From assembly GCA_964023205.1 (NCBI GenBank), contig OZ026843.1:5007029-5071028 (forward strand): DNA of 64,000 nucleotides, in the 5' to 3' direction. The notes beneath the pieces were generated by a model, which had not been told where the DNA came from, ran no database searches, and saw only the letters and a program-made list of their open reading frames with translations. Below are positions 10,540-22,963 of this stretch, in pieces (within the stretch, counting starts at the first letter, position 1; every line of letters starts with the position of its first letter). A program made the translations under genes and the position numbers. This stretch comes from Lutraria lutraria (lineage: Eukaryota; Mollusca; Bivalvia; Venerida; Mactridae).

Positions 10540-11867
10540 TAGTGATGTCAACCGGAGTCCGGATATCCGAACGTTCGGATTCAGTTCAAAAGTTCGGATC
10601 CAATTTTCATAGCCGGATGTACGTATAAAAATACTACCATCATCTAAAAAATGCACAAATATTGTTGCAATCGACTGTCATAAAGTATTATCAAAGTGTG
10701 AACACACAAGGTGCAATAAAGATGATGTCGTCTTGGTGATGTGTATATTGCGATTTTATTTAAATGTGAAAGCTGACCACCAGTTGATAGTTTTGGCTAG
10801 AGAAAACCGGTGCAATGACAATTAATTTTTTTCACGCATTATAAAATTCAGGGAACAAAATAACTGAAAATTTGTCGGTCCAGAACGAATTTCAACATCT
10901 CAGATCGATTTGAGTAGCAGAAAATGATTAAAAATCGGTCCAAAATCACTTAGTATACATGCAAAATGTTACGAACCTTACCAAATATTATTCGCACCAT
11001 AACACCTTAACACGTCAAGATAATCAATCACCCGAAGTGATCATTTGATAATCCAATCAAATCGATAGTCCAAGCATGTGGTAGCCGAGAGTAAAACAAT
11101 TAATGCAGGAATCTTTTACGTTAAAAGTGATGTGGCACAAAGTTAGCTATTTCAATTGTTATTGTTTGAATTAAAGACATGGAACAGCTACTGAAAAGAC
11201 GGGATTAATCCCATTCTGAGGGCCAATAAAACAAGAGATAAGAACTCATGTGGATTTTTTTTATATAAGTGACCCCCCCCCCCTCCAAAAAAAATCCACA
11301 TGAGTTCTTATCTCTTGTTTTATTGGCCCTCAGAATGGGATTAATCCCGTCTTTTCAGTCAGCTTCAAACATCATTCCATACGCAGATTCCTTACTGCCA
11401 TTTTCTTTCATTAACTATATCAATTCGGTTCATAATCAAAGACCGTGAATTGTTTTAGAAGTCGGTATCAAAGAAATTTGGCTTTAACAACATGATGACG
11501 TATGCTTTAAATTCAGGAATGTTCAATCTGGACTAAGTTTATATAGAAATCAATATAGTTACAAGCCTGACAATGAATATTTACACTCAGGTTCACACCA
11601 GTTTCAGTTTGATTAAAATATGTGTGGAGTTTTATTTTACTGTTCTTATTTGTTTTTCTTTCTTATTCGCCTTTTTTATTCAATATTGAAAATTTGAAAT
11701 GGTTAAAAATAAATCAAACAAGCGATGAACAGATAGTTGCGAAAACTGGTTGTGATGGAACAGTAAATACTTAATAGCAATGTAATGCTTGATCCGAACA
11801 TCCTGATGTATCTGGATGTCTGATTCAGATATCCGAATACATGATTTGGTCAATTTTGACATCCCTA
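10540..11867. mobile_element. hAT-type non-autonomous element, 1328 bp
   Basis: The left end TAGTGATGTCAA and inverted right end TAGGGATGTCAA agree at 11 of 12 positions. The flanking octamers GATAAAGG (10532-10539) and GATAAAAG (11868-11875) form an 8-bp target-site duplication with one mismatch, as expected for hAT elements. GGATATCCGAA words lie inside both ends. No transposase frame is present. A 72-bp-arm palindrome (11191-11358) is nested inside. Confidence 0.8.
11191..11358. repeat. Perfect 72-bp inverted repeat with 24-bp loop
   Basis: Arms 11191-11262 and 11287-11358 are exact reverse complements, each including GGGATTAATCCC and ACAAGAGATAAGAACTCATG. The loop holds TATATAAGTGAC and a C-run. 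A single-arm relative is at about 24866-24985. Confidence 0.95.
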
Positions 11868-12002
11868 GATAAAAGTACAGAACAAAATTGAATGATAACC
11901 AAAGCATATTCTTTGTTTCCCTAAAAATAATTGTATATCTTAATTTGGATTTAAAGCCATTTTTCAAAAAAATTTCAGTTATTAAACAGCAGCTGCAAAC
12001 AA

Positions 12003-12908
12003 TACAACAAGAGGGCCATGATGGCCCTGTAAATGCTCACCAGGAAAAAAGGTCATTTGGAGACGAACATTGTTAAAATGTTTCTACACAAGTCTAAGTA
12101 AAATCAAGTGACCCTAAGGTCAGGGCCAATTTTTACCCCAGGGCCATAATATGAACACATTTGGAAGAGGTCTGCTAGACAATGCTATATACCAAATATC
12201 TTAGCTCTAGGCCCTGTGGTTTCGGAGAAGAAGATTTTTCAAATTTTCCTATATAAAATAGAATAAACCCAACAAACTTGGTAGAGGTCCACTAGACAAT
12301 GCCACATACAAAATATCTAAGCCCTAGGCCTTGCGATTTCGGAGAAGAAGATTTTTTAAATTTTCCTATTTAAGTCTATATAAATCAAGTGACCCCCGGG
12401 GCGGGGCCAATTTTGACCCTACGGCAATCATTTGAACAAACTTGGTAGAGGTCCACTAGACTAAGCTACACACCAACTATCAAAGCTCTAGGCCTTGTGG
12501 TTTCGGAGAAGAAGATTTTTCAAATTTTCCTATATAAAATAGAATAAACCCCAGGGAAGGGCCAATTTTGACCCCGGGGCCATAATTTGAACATAATAAA
12601 CATTCTGACAAAGTTTCATGAAGATCCAGTCAAAACAGTGATTTCTAAAGTGTTCACAAGGTTTTCCCTTATTTGGCCCTGGTGACCTAGTTTTTTACCC
12701 AAAATGGCCCAATATCGAACTCGTCTGAGATTTTGTTGATATTAACGTTCTGACCCAGTTTTGCTAAAATTGAGCTAAAAATGTGGCCCATAGTGTGGTC
12801 ACAACATAAAGTTTGACGACGCACGAAGCACACCGCACGACGCCGGACACCGGACGGAGAGTGATCCTAATAGCTCACTTTGTCACTTTGTGACATGTGA
12901 GCTAAAAA
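12003..12908 (+). repeat. AAGAGGGCC-type dispersed element, copy 2 (body type II)
   Basis: The 5' end is ACAAGAGGGCCATGATGGCC. The body has tandem subunits with TTTCGGAGAAGAAGATTTTT and GACCCCGGGGCCATAA-type words. The 3' end GATCCTAATAGCTCACTTTG includes a CACTTTGTGACATGTGAGC hairpin ending in CTAAAAA. It shares its 3' third with copy 5. Confidence 0.8.
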
Positions 12909-13953
12909 CACAACAAAAACAATTATAATCTGATTTACATGTCAAATTAAGTGTGACGGAATCTTAACTGTGTATAGTGACAGTGTATGTAGTATAATAA
13001 TAAACGTATTTGAACTTAATAAAGATCAATACGTATTACAACATCAGTCATTTCAGAGATTGACAACACAGCAAAAATATACTTTATTTAACACTTGCGT
13101 AATTCTTATCAACCTTCTGATGAATCAAAATGTACCTGAAAGTTTCATAGACCAAGTACCAGTTGTAGAATTAGTGGGTTGCCCCCAACCTGACTAAAGT
13201 ACTCGATCTTCCTTACGGCAAGTAGCGGGTTTGAGAATATTATTTTAATCAGATTGTATAAAACTACCTGTTCGAAGTTAATAATTTTAAGTCTTTTGGA
13301 GGGCAACCTATTTTTAGAGTTTCCTTCATAAAGTATATTGTCGGGCAACCTGTCACAAAAAATTAATTCAAAAAAACAGAAGTACTCCATTAGTCAGCTA
13401 CACATGATGCCTTAGTATAATTTCACTTGAAATGCAAAATCATAAAGGTCACTGAAACTACTGTAGTGTTATTCTTTAATACATTGAACTATTTATTACC
13501 TTTTAAACAGTTACTCATAATTCATGAACAATTCATGAACTATATGAAATATACAAGAAAAGTTCAAGAAAAATTCATGTTTTCACGAATTCCATTTGCA
13601 AGGGTAACCCCTCCTGAACCACTGGTTTTTTAACAAACACATGACTTTGCAAAGAATTACCTCCCTTTATAAGAAATTAACACTAATTCCTTGATAAAAG
13701 CAATTCTGTAAAATATTACTAAACTAAGTTACATTAAAAGCATTTACAATTCAGAGGAACTGCACTTCAAATCAAAATGTTACATAGAAAATAGGGCAAC
13801 AGTAACACAATTTGGTCGGGGTTGACGAGCTAAAGGAATACAAGTTAAGAAAGGCGGAATTGGCTTATAAGTGAACAAAATAGATTTATAAGTGAACTTT
13901 AAAACAAGTCTGACAAAATTTTTGGACAATTCATGAAAGAGTTATTTTATAAA
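12909..13953. other. Repeat fragments, no gene recognised
   Basis: 13170-13380 is the inverse of about 8440-8580. 13500-13600 holds an inverse TTCATGAA motif copy. No credible exon was seen. Confidence 0.45.
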
Positions 13954-14123
13954 TACAGTCAAATCTGTAAAATAAAGGTCACTCTTAGGAAGAACATTAT
14001 GTGGCCTTTGTAATGACAGATCTATTGCCTTTATTCATAGATCATTTTGTTCTAAATAACTGATGAGTGTTTTAAAAGAATGGCCTTTACTTGGATGTGG
14101 CCACAAACAAAAATTTGACTGCA
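13954..14123 (+). mobile_element. TACAGTCAAA MITE, complete copy
   Basis: It begins TACAGTCAAATCTGTAAAAT and ends TTTGACTGCA. Inside are AAAGGTCACTCTTAGGAAG and TGGCCTTTA motifs shared with the 51261 and 31966 copies. A partial second copy follows at about 14235-14345. Confidence 0.7.
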
Positions 14124-14349
14124 GATCTATTTAAATATTCATAGACTGCAGCAGCTTGCTCCATAATATATATATAGAATGAAAACTCAAATGCGATGAA
14201 TTAAAACAAAGAAACATAATTATTCAAGTATTCGTAGGTCATTTTGTTTTAAATAATATATGAAGGTTATTAGAAAAATGGCCTTCATTCAAAGGGTGAC
14301 CTTTATTCATAATTAAAGGGTGACATATCAGTAAAATGTGACCTCTGCT

Positions 14350-14944
14350 CTCGAATCACTATAGAACTAGTGCTAGTCATACCATATTTGCATTATAAAC
14401 AGATTATTTAAGTGCAGAGAAATCCTCTGGTTTGACAAGTCATAGCTCCTCCTCTTCCTCATAATTACCATATATTCATACACGGAAAATTAGTTCCATG
14501 ATGCAACTGTTAAGACTCTATATATACAGTCAGAAAAGTTGATCAGAATTTATGATCTCTATAAGTGTCAGGTTTTTTAACAAAAGGGAAGACATTGGGC
14601 ACTTGTAATAGGGACAAATACATGAAGGAGGCAAATTTTGGGAATACATTCACAATGCAAATGGAGATAACATTATATTCTTTGGGGGGAAATTTTAAGC
14701 TTATTTTCAAAGTGAAGACACTGATTATCACAATGTCATTTTCTTAGTAATGAAAACCCTGAGTGTTATAACTTAAATTATTGGCAGAAAATCATTAGAG
14801 CGCACATAAAGTCAACATATAACACACTTAATTGACTTAAATTGTGTCAGTTTCAGGCAGTAAAGATTCCAATATCACCGAGTTTAAGTCAAATGAAGTA
14901 ACATGATAGTACAGAATGACAAAGCATTACCAGATCTAAGTGAA
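14350..14944. other. No gene recognised
   Basis: AT-rich sequence. Short frames overlap on both strands at 14543-14747 with no supporting motif or splice context, so none is called. Confidence 0.35.
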
Positions 14945-16190
14945 CATGCAGGGATTTTTAGTGCTAATTTCATAGCCGATATTGTATCATATTCCCAATT
15001 GAAAATAAGTAACTTTTTTCCCAATTCACAGACAAACATTCTCAATTGAAACTTTCAAAAATAAAACAATAAGTAAAATAAATCAAAATCTCTTAAAACA
15101 AGAGATCATTTGATCACTGCAATTGACAGGTAATGATTGAAAGTACCCATTAGAGCTGGGACGAGTACTCGAGTACCCGGGTATCGGGTCGAGTAATGCT
15201 ACTACCCGGGTACAAAATTACTACCTGGGTACCCTTGATATAGAACACTCCATATTAAACTCGTTTTGATTTTTTAAGCAAACGAAACATACATTGATTA
15301 GACCTGATTATAATTTTTGTCTACCTTACTGAGCAATACTTATGACATTTGTGGCCGATTTATATATAAAATTTAACTTACCAACGAATACTCATCCCGT
15401 TTTTTATGCTTAAGTGCTGCTCCGACGAGTATGAATTGTTGTTCTAATGGTCAAAATATTAACACAGATTTGTTTATCCATTTATTTGCAATACAGTCTA
15501 AACTTTTAATTAACTCCATCAGTATTTATAATTTTATAATGTAACTAGCAGTTTACCGCAAGTAAATTCTCCGCAAGTACATGTATATTTACCGTTATTT
15601 AACCCAATTTCTCATTAGTAACGGTTGGCAAATTTGGGAACATGGGATGGTGAGCAAAGTAAGGTTCGGAACTAGAATCCTGAATGTTTCCAGTAACGTC
15701 AGGCTCCGACTTTACGAACACAGGTGTTGGCACACATACATTGGAAGGCTTGGAGTCGGACACATGTAACTTTGTTCTGCTGTATGTATTTATTCAACTC
15801 AAGGTCGCAGATATTGCATTTTATCGCTAAGAAGCGTGAAATATTGCCGAACTTGGCTTTTTGTGCAGTTTAGTTGTTTGCCAATTTATTCAAGCACTAG
15901 TTAGTGCCAGGATGCAGGAATAATAACTCTTTGAGATAAATAGCGGTTACTTGGGTACTCGCGGGTAATATGGTCACGGGTACCCGGGTACAAATTTTCT
16001 ACCCGTCCCAGCTCTAGTACCCATTAAGGACAGTGAATGTGTGTGCAAAATTGGAGGCACACATATTTTCCCAATTTTTAACAAAATTCCCAATCTATGG
16101 GGTATGTGTCGATCATGTTCCCAAAATACTATATGTTAACTGGATTAAAATGTAGTCAATGATATGCCAATTATATACACCTTGGGAATA
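14945..16190 (+). repeat. TTGGGAA dispersed repeat, copy 2, interrupted by a hAT element
   Basis: The left part (14945-15065) and right part (about 16050-16190) both show CCCAATT words that match copy 1 (10130-10490) in the opposite orientation. The hAT-type element 15151-16016 sits between them. Confidence 0.55.
15151..16016. mobile_element. hAT-type non-autonomous element, 866 bp
   Basis: Terminal inverted repeats begin TAGAGCTGGGACG on both strands. A perfect 8-bp target-site duplication GTACCCAT flanks the element (15143-15150, 16017-16024). Subterminal regions are packed with TACCCGGGTA and GAGTACTCGAG palindromes. No transposase frame is present. Confidence 0.9.
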
Positions 16191-16334
16191 AGTTAATATA
16201 ATCTGTAAAGTAAAATCATTTGAAATATTTTATTGTACTCAAACATAATACTTTCAGCAATTTGATTTTTGTCATTTTTAATTATATAATTCCGAACAGC
16301 AGATAAGCCCTCTTGCAGTACCTCCCCAATCAAA

Positions 16335-17030
16335 AGCAAGAGGGTCAAGATGGCCCTATATATATCACCCATATAAGAATCATTGCTAATGCTGATAAAA
16401 ACATTGTATTTAGTCAGTGCCATATATTAAAGGCTGTTGTTATCAAGGATTTAACTAGGTGACCTAGTTTCCGACACCAGATGACACATAATTATTAAAA
16501 CTAGTCTGAGATACAATGTATCATTGAGATAAACATTCTAATTATGTTTGGTGAAGATCCAATCAAAACTGTGACATCTAGAGTGTTAACAAGATTTTTC
16601 TAAGATTTGAAACCGTGACCTTATTATTGGACCCAGATGACAAATTATCAAACTTGTCCATCATAGCATTAAGACAAACATTCAGACAAGGTTTGGTGAA
16701 GATCATTGATTCAAAACAGTGACCTTTAGAGTTTCCTAAGATTTGACCTGGTTTCCTAATTATTGACCCCAGATGACCCATTATCGAAAGTGTTTAAGAT
16801 ATCATAAAACAAACATTCTGACTAAGATCCAATCAAAACAGTGACCTCTAGATTGTTCACAGGGTTTTCATTAAATTTGACCTTATTTTCACCCCAAATG
16901 ACCCATTATCTAACTCATCCAAGATTTTGTTAATACGAACATTCTGACCCAGTTTTGTGAAAATCTAACAAAAAAATGTGGCCTCTAGTGTGTTCTCAAG
17001 GCAGAGTTTGACGCCACATGACACACAACA
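16335..17030 (+). repeat. AAGAGGGCC-type dispersed element, copy 3 (degraded, type II)
   Basis: It starts GCAAGAGGGTCAAGATGGCC and carries GACCTAGTTTCCGAC / CAAACATTCTGAC subunits like copy 5. The 3' hairpin is lost; the match fades after the GTGTTCTCAAGGCAGAGTTTG word. Confidence 0.75.
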
Positions 17031-18254
17031 ATGAACAAATTAAGACAGATCACAAAAACTGACTCTGAGCAATTGTGCTTATCATTATGACTGGGCTAAA
17101 AACAGGTCATTTTCCACATGATGTCTTTGTTTAAGTTAAGGTTTAACTGTATTAGATATGCCTTTAAATTTCCTTGAAATCTTTCTTTAATGGTTTACTT
17201 ATAAGCTGACAACAAAAGCATTAAAATCACTCAGTCGTATAATTACAAAATCCGTAACAATATTTTTTGTTTACTACAAATAAATAACAGTCATAATATC
17301 ATATAATAGTGTGCAAGATGACTGCTAACTGCACCACAGTGACATTTATGATACAGTACTTACATATAGAATTTGGTAATAAAACACTCAAAATAGATTG
17401 TAATTAACTGAAAATTGAAACTTGAAAGAAATTATCACAGAAATTAGATTATAATAGCGTGACAAGCATTGATTATATCATTTCCTTGGACACCAAAGTC
17501 ATAAATATACATCCTGACAGAGATTGCTTGTGTGAAATGAAAATACAGTCACACCTGTAAACAAAGGCCACCCTCCGGATAGGCAAAATGTAGCCTTTGT
17601 TCAGGGCTGCCTACAGCTTGTTTGAAAATCAGCAGAAAATTTACACAAAAAAACATTTGTGAACAATGATAACATGTGATAAGGTAAAAATCCAAAGCTT
17701 ACCAAATACCAGATACAGCTCAAATCAACACGAATATGTACTGATCAGATGGGTCAATCATCTTGCATCGCTATAAATATCTCCTCAAAGGTTTACATTG
17801 ATGATCAATCTCAAAAACAGCTCTTGAAGTCTAAAAATTCTCAGAAATCCGCGAAGCGTTCATTCAGTGACTTGTGAAAATTGAGGCCTTTAAGTGCTAC
17901 AGGGAAGGGTTCACTTACCGTACCCAAACAAAGAAGGAAAAAAATTGCTGCCACTAAAAATACTAGGGTGAGCAAACCTACAAACATTAGACTTAAGTGA
18001 CCTCAAGTCCTTCTTGTGTCAGCATGCTGTCTGCAACAATTTGGTTGAATACATTAAGTTTCAGACGGTTTACCATCTAATGCTGATCAAATAATTCAAG
18101 GAGAGACGCTGGCATTTACTGTCCCCACAAAACATCTGTAGTATCTGCCTTTATCAACCAAGATTTATGGACTTATACTGTAGAAGATTTGTCTCAAGTC
18201 TTAAATCTATTATAGGTTTTAACGTACTAAAGTAACTGGTATTAAGAATGCATA
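17031..18254. other. No gene recognised; MITE fragment
   Basis: A truncated TACAGTCACACCTGTAAAC MITE occupies 17544 to about 17605. The rest is unassigned AT-rich DNA. Confidence 0.4.
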
Positions 18255-18332
18255 TCGAGGGTTCAACGCAACAGCGTCGTAACTCATATTGAAATAAGAA
18301 CAAGTTACGACAGTGTTGCGCTGAACCCTCGA
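18255..18332 (-). repeat. 78-bp conserved hairpin element, copy 2
   Basis: TCGAGGGTTCAACGCAACAG...CTGAACCCTCGA. It is the reverse orientation of copies 1 and 3, and its flanks are unrelated to theirs. Confidence 0.85.
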
Positions 18333-19147
18333 TGTGTGGTATTCTGAACAGACTTTTTAAAAACATTTGTTAACTGAAGCGTACAGAACCCTAAAATATA
18401 ACAAATGAACAAACAAATGATCAGATTTTGCAATTAAAAGAATGTGTGTATGTCAGACAGGTGCACAAGTCCTTAGGTGTTAATTTATTGTAAACAAAAA
18501 AAATCACAACAAACTTTAGATCAAAGTGTAGAAAATTATTGATCAATCATCAAATCTAGAATTTACATGTTTTTGTTCTTTTAAGATCATAATAATGCAG
18601 AATGTTTCCCATTATATTTTAAACAAAATTAATGGTGATCATACCGAATATACCAGTAACCACAGATGCATCAAGGGGATTTTATCATTTCTCATTTAAA
18701 TATTCTCAATAACAACTACATTTTTAATTAACCATATATAAATAAAAGATAGTTTATCTTCAGAGAATTTCCTTAATAAGGACATTGTCATACTAGTATT
18801 ACCCAGCTTTTTTCACATCGAGTGTTTAAAATAAAATCAACTTTTTATTCAACAAAAATACACAAAAAACTCCACACAAAAAATAAAGACACTAAATTAA
18901 CATTTTGTATTACCCGGTACTCGTCCTGAATACAAAAGCTAGGGTGTGACTGCATGGGAGGAAAAAAAACACATCTAGCAAGAATACCTAAAGATAATCT
19001 AGACTGGATCTATAAACACTTAATTCTACTATTCTAAAAAGAGAAAACCCTCTGAGAAAAGGAAAAAGTACACCCTGAATAAATGATTAGGTATTTTATA
19101 AAAGCATTAAACTTTATACATGAGCAACTGGTGATACAGCTATGAGG
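18333..19147. other. No gene recognised
   Basis: AT-rich sequence with no supported exon or structured repeat. Confidence 0.3.
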
Positions 19148-19345
19148 GGCCAGCCTCCATGCTCAAGTGATCATGGCCTCAGACTTAAGTTATCACAAAC
19201 ATTGCTATGAGTGCAAATCCCACACAGAAACAGAAAAATTCACGAACAAGGAAGCCACATGTCCATCTGGTTTATCATAGGTGGGTCACAGGTATAAATT
19301 TCCATGGCAATCTTCCAGGGTGTTCCTCAACCGTTAAAGCTTATA
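19148..19345 (+). mobile_element. tRNA-headed SINE
   Basis: A box A-like GCTCAAGTGATCATGGCC and box B-like GAGTGCAAATCCCAC (head about 19148-19225) are followed by a body ending near CAACCGTTAAAGC. It is similar in layout to the SINE at 24182. Confidence 0.55.
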
Positions 19346-19849
19346 AAATAGTGTTATCAATGTTTATATATGTCCATTTTTAGATCGGGTACAAAAATGG
19401 GATTTAATTGTCTAATACATATATAATTGTATCTGTGTAAGACTTGATCTGAAATTCTCGCTGCTAAAAACAGTAAAACGTAAAACACTCAAGAGAAATA
19501 ATTTTTGGCAATGTCTATCTAAAAACAAATACAATTTAACTTTTATTTAAGTGTTCTGTACTTTTTCCCGGATTACGTCCAGCAGGACATGTACACAAGT
19601 TGAAAATCAGCAACAAAATGTTTGCCGATCATGCTGCTAATTATTAGAAAATTAATTTGTTAATTTAAGGAGTTTGAGAAATTAGATTGAGAAATTCAAG
19701 AATTTTTTATGGTTGCACACAGAAGTGATTCTCTGTATTTTACATGTGCACAAAATAATCAAAGGACCATCATTCCCTTACAAATGTTTCAATCACAAAA
19801 CTCTGACATCATGCACTGGGTCATTTTATATTTTATAACAGTTTGATTA

Positions 19850-20880
19850 ACAAGAGGGCCACATTGGCCCTTTATCGCTCACCTGAGAACAAAGGCCAAT
19901 AATTAATGACCAGGTAATATAGTTTACATCTCGTAAAACTCATTTTTACATAGATTTTGAGATCAAATCCAACAATGAAGGTATAGTACTGTTATACAAG
20001 CTAAAACGTAGCAAATTTTCTAATCCAAGGGCCCATAACTCTTGAAGTTGTGGTCCGATCCACCCATAACCGAACTTGTCTAAAACCATAAGGTCATACA
20101 CATTCATTGTAAATATGATTAGGATCAGTGAATAAATGAAGGCGCTAGAGTGTAAACAAGCTAAAATATAGCAAATTTTCTAATCCAAGGGCCCATAACT
20201 CTTGAAGTTGTGGTCCCATTCAACCCATAACTGAACTTGTCTAGAACCATAAGGTCATACACATTCATTGTAAATATGATTAGGATCGGTGAATAAATGA
20301 AGGCGCTAGAGTGTAAACAAGCTAAAATATAGCAAATTTTCAAAGTCAAGGGCCCAAAACTCTTGAAGTTCTGGTCCGATTCTACCCATAATCGAATTTG
20401 TCCAAGATCTTTTGGTTATACACATTTACAGAAAATATGATTAGGATTGGTGAATAAATGAAGGCGCTAGAGTGTAAACAAACTCAAATATAGCAAATTT
20501 TCTAAGTCAAGTGCCCATAACTCTTGAAGTTGAGGTCTGATTCCGCCCATAATCAAACTTGTCCAAGATATTTTGGTTATACTCATTTACTGAAAATATG
20601 ATTAGGATTGGTGAATAAATAAAGGCGCTAGAGTGTAAACACCCTAAATATAGCAAATTTTGTAATTCAAGGGCCCATAACTCTAGAAGTTATTGTCCGA
20701 TTTTGCCCATAATCAAACTTAGACGAGACATTGTGGCCATATACATTGTGAGCAAGTTTAATCACGATTCGTTAAGAGCTGCAGATGCTAGAGTGTAAAC
20801 AAACTAATTGTGGACGGACGACGGACGCCGGACATTCAGCGATCCTAAAAGCTCACCTGATGAATCAGGTGAGCTAAAAA
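19850..20880 (+). repeat. AAGAGGGCC-type dispersed element, copy 4 (body type I)
   Basis: It starts AACAAGAGGGCCACATTGGC. It contains about five tandem subunits of roughly 155 bp, with AGCAAATTTTC, GGGCCCATAACTCTTGAAG and GGCGCTAGAGTGTAAAC. It ends GATCCTAAAAGCTCACCTGA, loop, TCAGGTGAGCTAAAAA. It is the best preserved type I copy. Confidence 0.9.
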
Positions 20881-21560
20881 TCTTGAGACATATAGATATT
20901 GTGTCATTTATCTTACTTTTGTTTTGGCTTTTGTTCATAGCTTTTCTTATTCATGATCAGTACATAATGTATATTTATTCCAGGCAAAATGATCAGTATA
21001 CAAACTGTTGCTACTGTCTGAAAATGAGTTCCGCGAAATAAGATATTGGAAAATCATTCCAATGTTTGCGACTATGTGATCTAATAAAATGAACTAATAA
21101 TCCGGAAAATATTAAGATATTCTCAGTGCTATAACTGCCTAAGCGCTTTTAACCAGCAAATAAATTACCTTAAATAAATGGAGAAACTTCAATATCTTTT
21201 TATGTGTTTTCCCATAAAATAGCAATTACAGTGCATATTTTATTATCTTATATTTATAAATAGATATACTTCAACCTGCATACAATTATGCAAACAATAT
21301 GCACGTTGTAATTTGTTCAGATAACAACTTCACTACATTATGCTATGTGTTAATAAACAGTGTATCATTCAAATTTGTTGAACAGTCTGCTTTTTTTTAA
21401 CAGATACGAAAACTCAAAATACCATCAAACTTCCGGAATGTTCTAGAAAACCACAACAGACTGGAGCATATATAGTTTGGATATGAGAACTAATCAGAAG
21501 TCATTGTGCAAATGTTAGGTAACATGAAAACATCTTACACTGGCAAATCAATAAGCATAC
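20881..21560. other. No gene recognised
   Basis: AT-rich sequence, nothing supportable. Confidence 0.3.
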
Positions 21561-21749
21561 AATACAACTACTCCAGAGCAGCCCTCTTTTGAGCAACATG
21601 TAGCCTCCATTCAACAACAGCATGATTAATTCCCACTGATCAGCAATTTAACTATATTTATAATAATTTAACCTCTCCAGAGCAAGAACCTCTCAACAAC
21701 ATAATTTTGCTACTCCCAAATGGTGTTGCTTTGGAGAGGTTGCGCTGTA
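21561..21749 (+). mobile_element. CAACCTCTCCAGAGC MITE
   Basis: It starts AATACAACTACTCCAGAGCA and ends GGAGAGGTTGCGCTGTA, with GAGCAAC and CAACAACAGCATGATT words inside. The 33.25, 56.97 and 57.80 kb elements are the same family. Confidence 0.7.
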
Positions 21750-22963
21750 CTTTGATTAAGCAGTAAAATTTATTACTTTTAGCGGCCACTGTTTTCTTTT
21801 TGGTATCATGTGATTGCAATGTATCCACACATAAAATCTAGATTAATCCATCTCCCTGAATAACAATATAAGAAGGTTGGAGGTAATTGTTCATTGTCAT
21901 ATTTTCGGTGAGAGGTGATCTAGAGAGTGGGGTCAGTGAAGTGCTTACGGACCTGAGTCTAGCACGTGACACATCATCTCATGACTAGGAACATTTGAAA
22001 TCCATGAAGGAGGGATAAAGTTACAGACTGGAAACAAACCTCCCGACGGACAGACAATTTCTCACTGAAGTGACATTGTGGGATGCAGCTTTTGATCTTC
22101 TTTTGATCTTTTGCACCCCACAAGCAACTTTATATGCACCCAATAACCAACAAATTTTCCCCTCAATGGCAGTTTGTACGTACTGGAACCCCATAACGTC
22201 AACCTGTACTAACCCTAACTGCATACTGTCACCTGCAGGAGTACAGTGGGACTACTAATGTCCATTTTTCAGAGGCATAAAGATCCAATAAAAACCAGCA
22301 GGGTCAGGACCTGTGAAAAAAAAGGAAATTCCAGCATATTCTCAAAAACTTTCACCCCTACATGTAGCTGTCATTATCTCCTAGTTTCCAAGTTATTTAA
22401 CACAGACATTCATGATCTTGTATTATGTCATTAACATAACATTTAAAACCAAAAAAATAGGCAGGGTATCTTTATCAGCCTTGGACCAGGCTGTACATAA
22501 AGCAATATTCCTTGACAATATAAATTATTACCAAATTTGATGATATAATTTCATTGAGATTTTCACTCTCAAGACAAAATGTTTATTTCTATACACTAGT
22601 AAGCTCAGGAAACATGTTTGAGAATTTCAATTTTTTTTTAATGTATATGTTGTCAGGCCATTAAGAAATTGGGCAAGTTAGACCATTGTGGCACAGTGAA
22701 TTAAACCTTGTCATGTTAGAGCTATAAAAGCATATAAGTATTAAAGTGCATGTTGTGTAGCATTTGATACTTTTAATACTTAATCCATAAAATGAATAGC
22801 ATTAAAATGGATTAAAAATCAGGTATTTTCATACCTCATATATCATTTATTTGTACCTGCTGTACCTACAAATCAATATTTATAAAAGAAAAATGATTTC
22901 ATTATCCCATACATTCCAACTGTTAAAGCTTTTAATTTCAATTTTGACCACTGGTTTCATGAA
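21750..22963. other. No gene recognised
   Basis: A less AT-rich block at about 22020-22260 gives overlapping short frames on both strands (62 and 67 codons). There is no recognisable motif or good splice pair, so neither is called. Confidence 0.35.
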
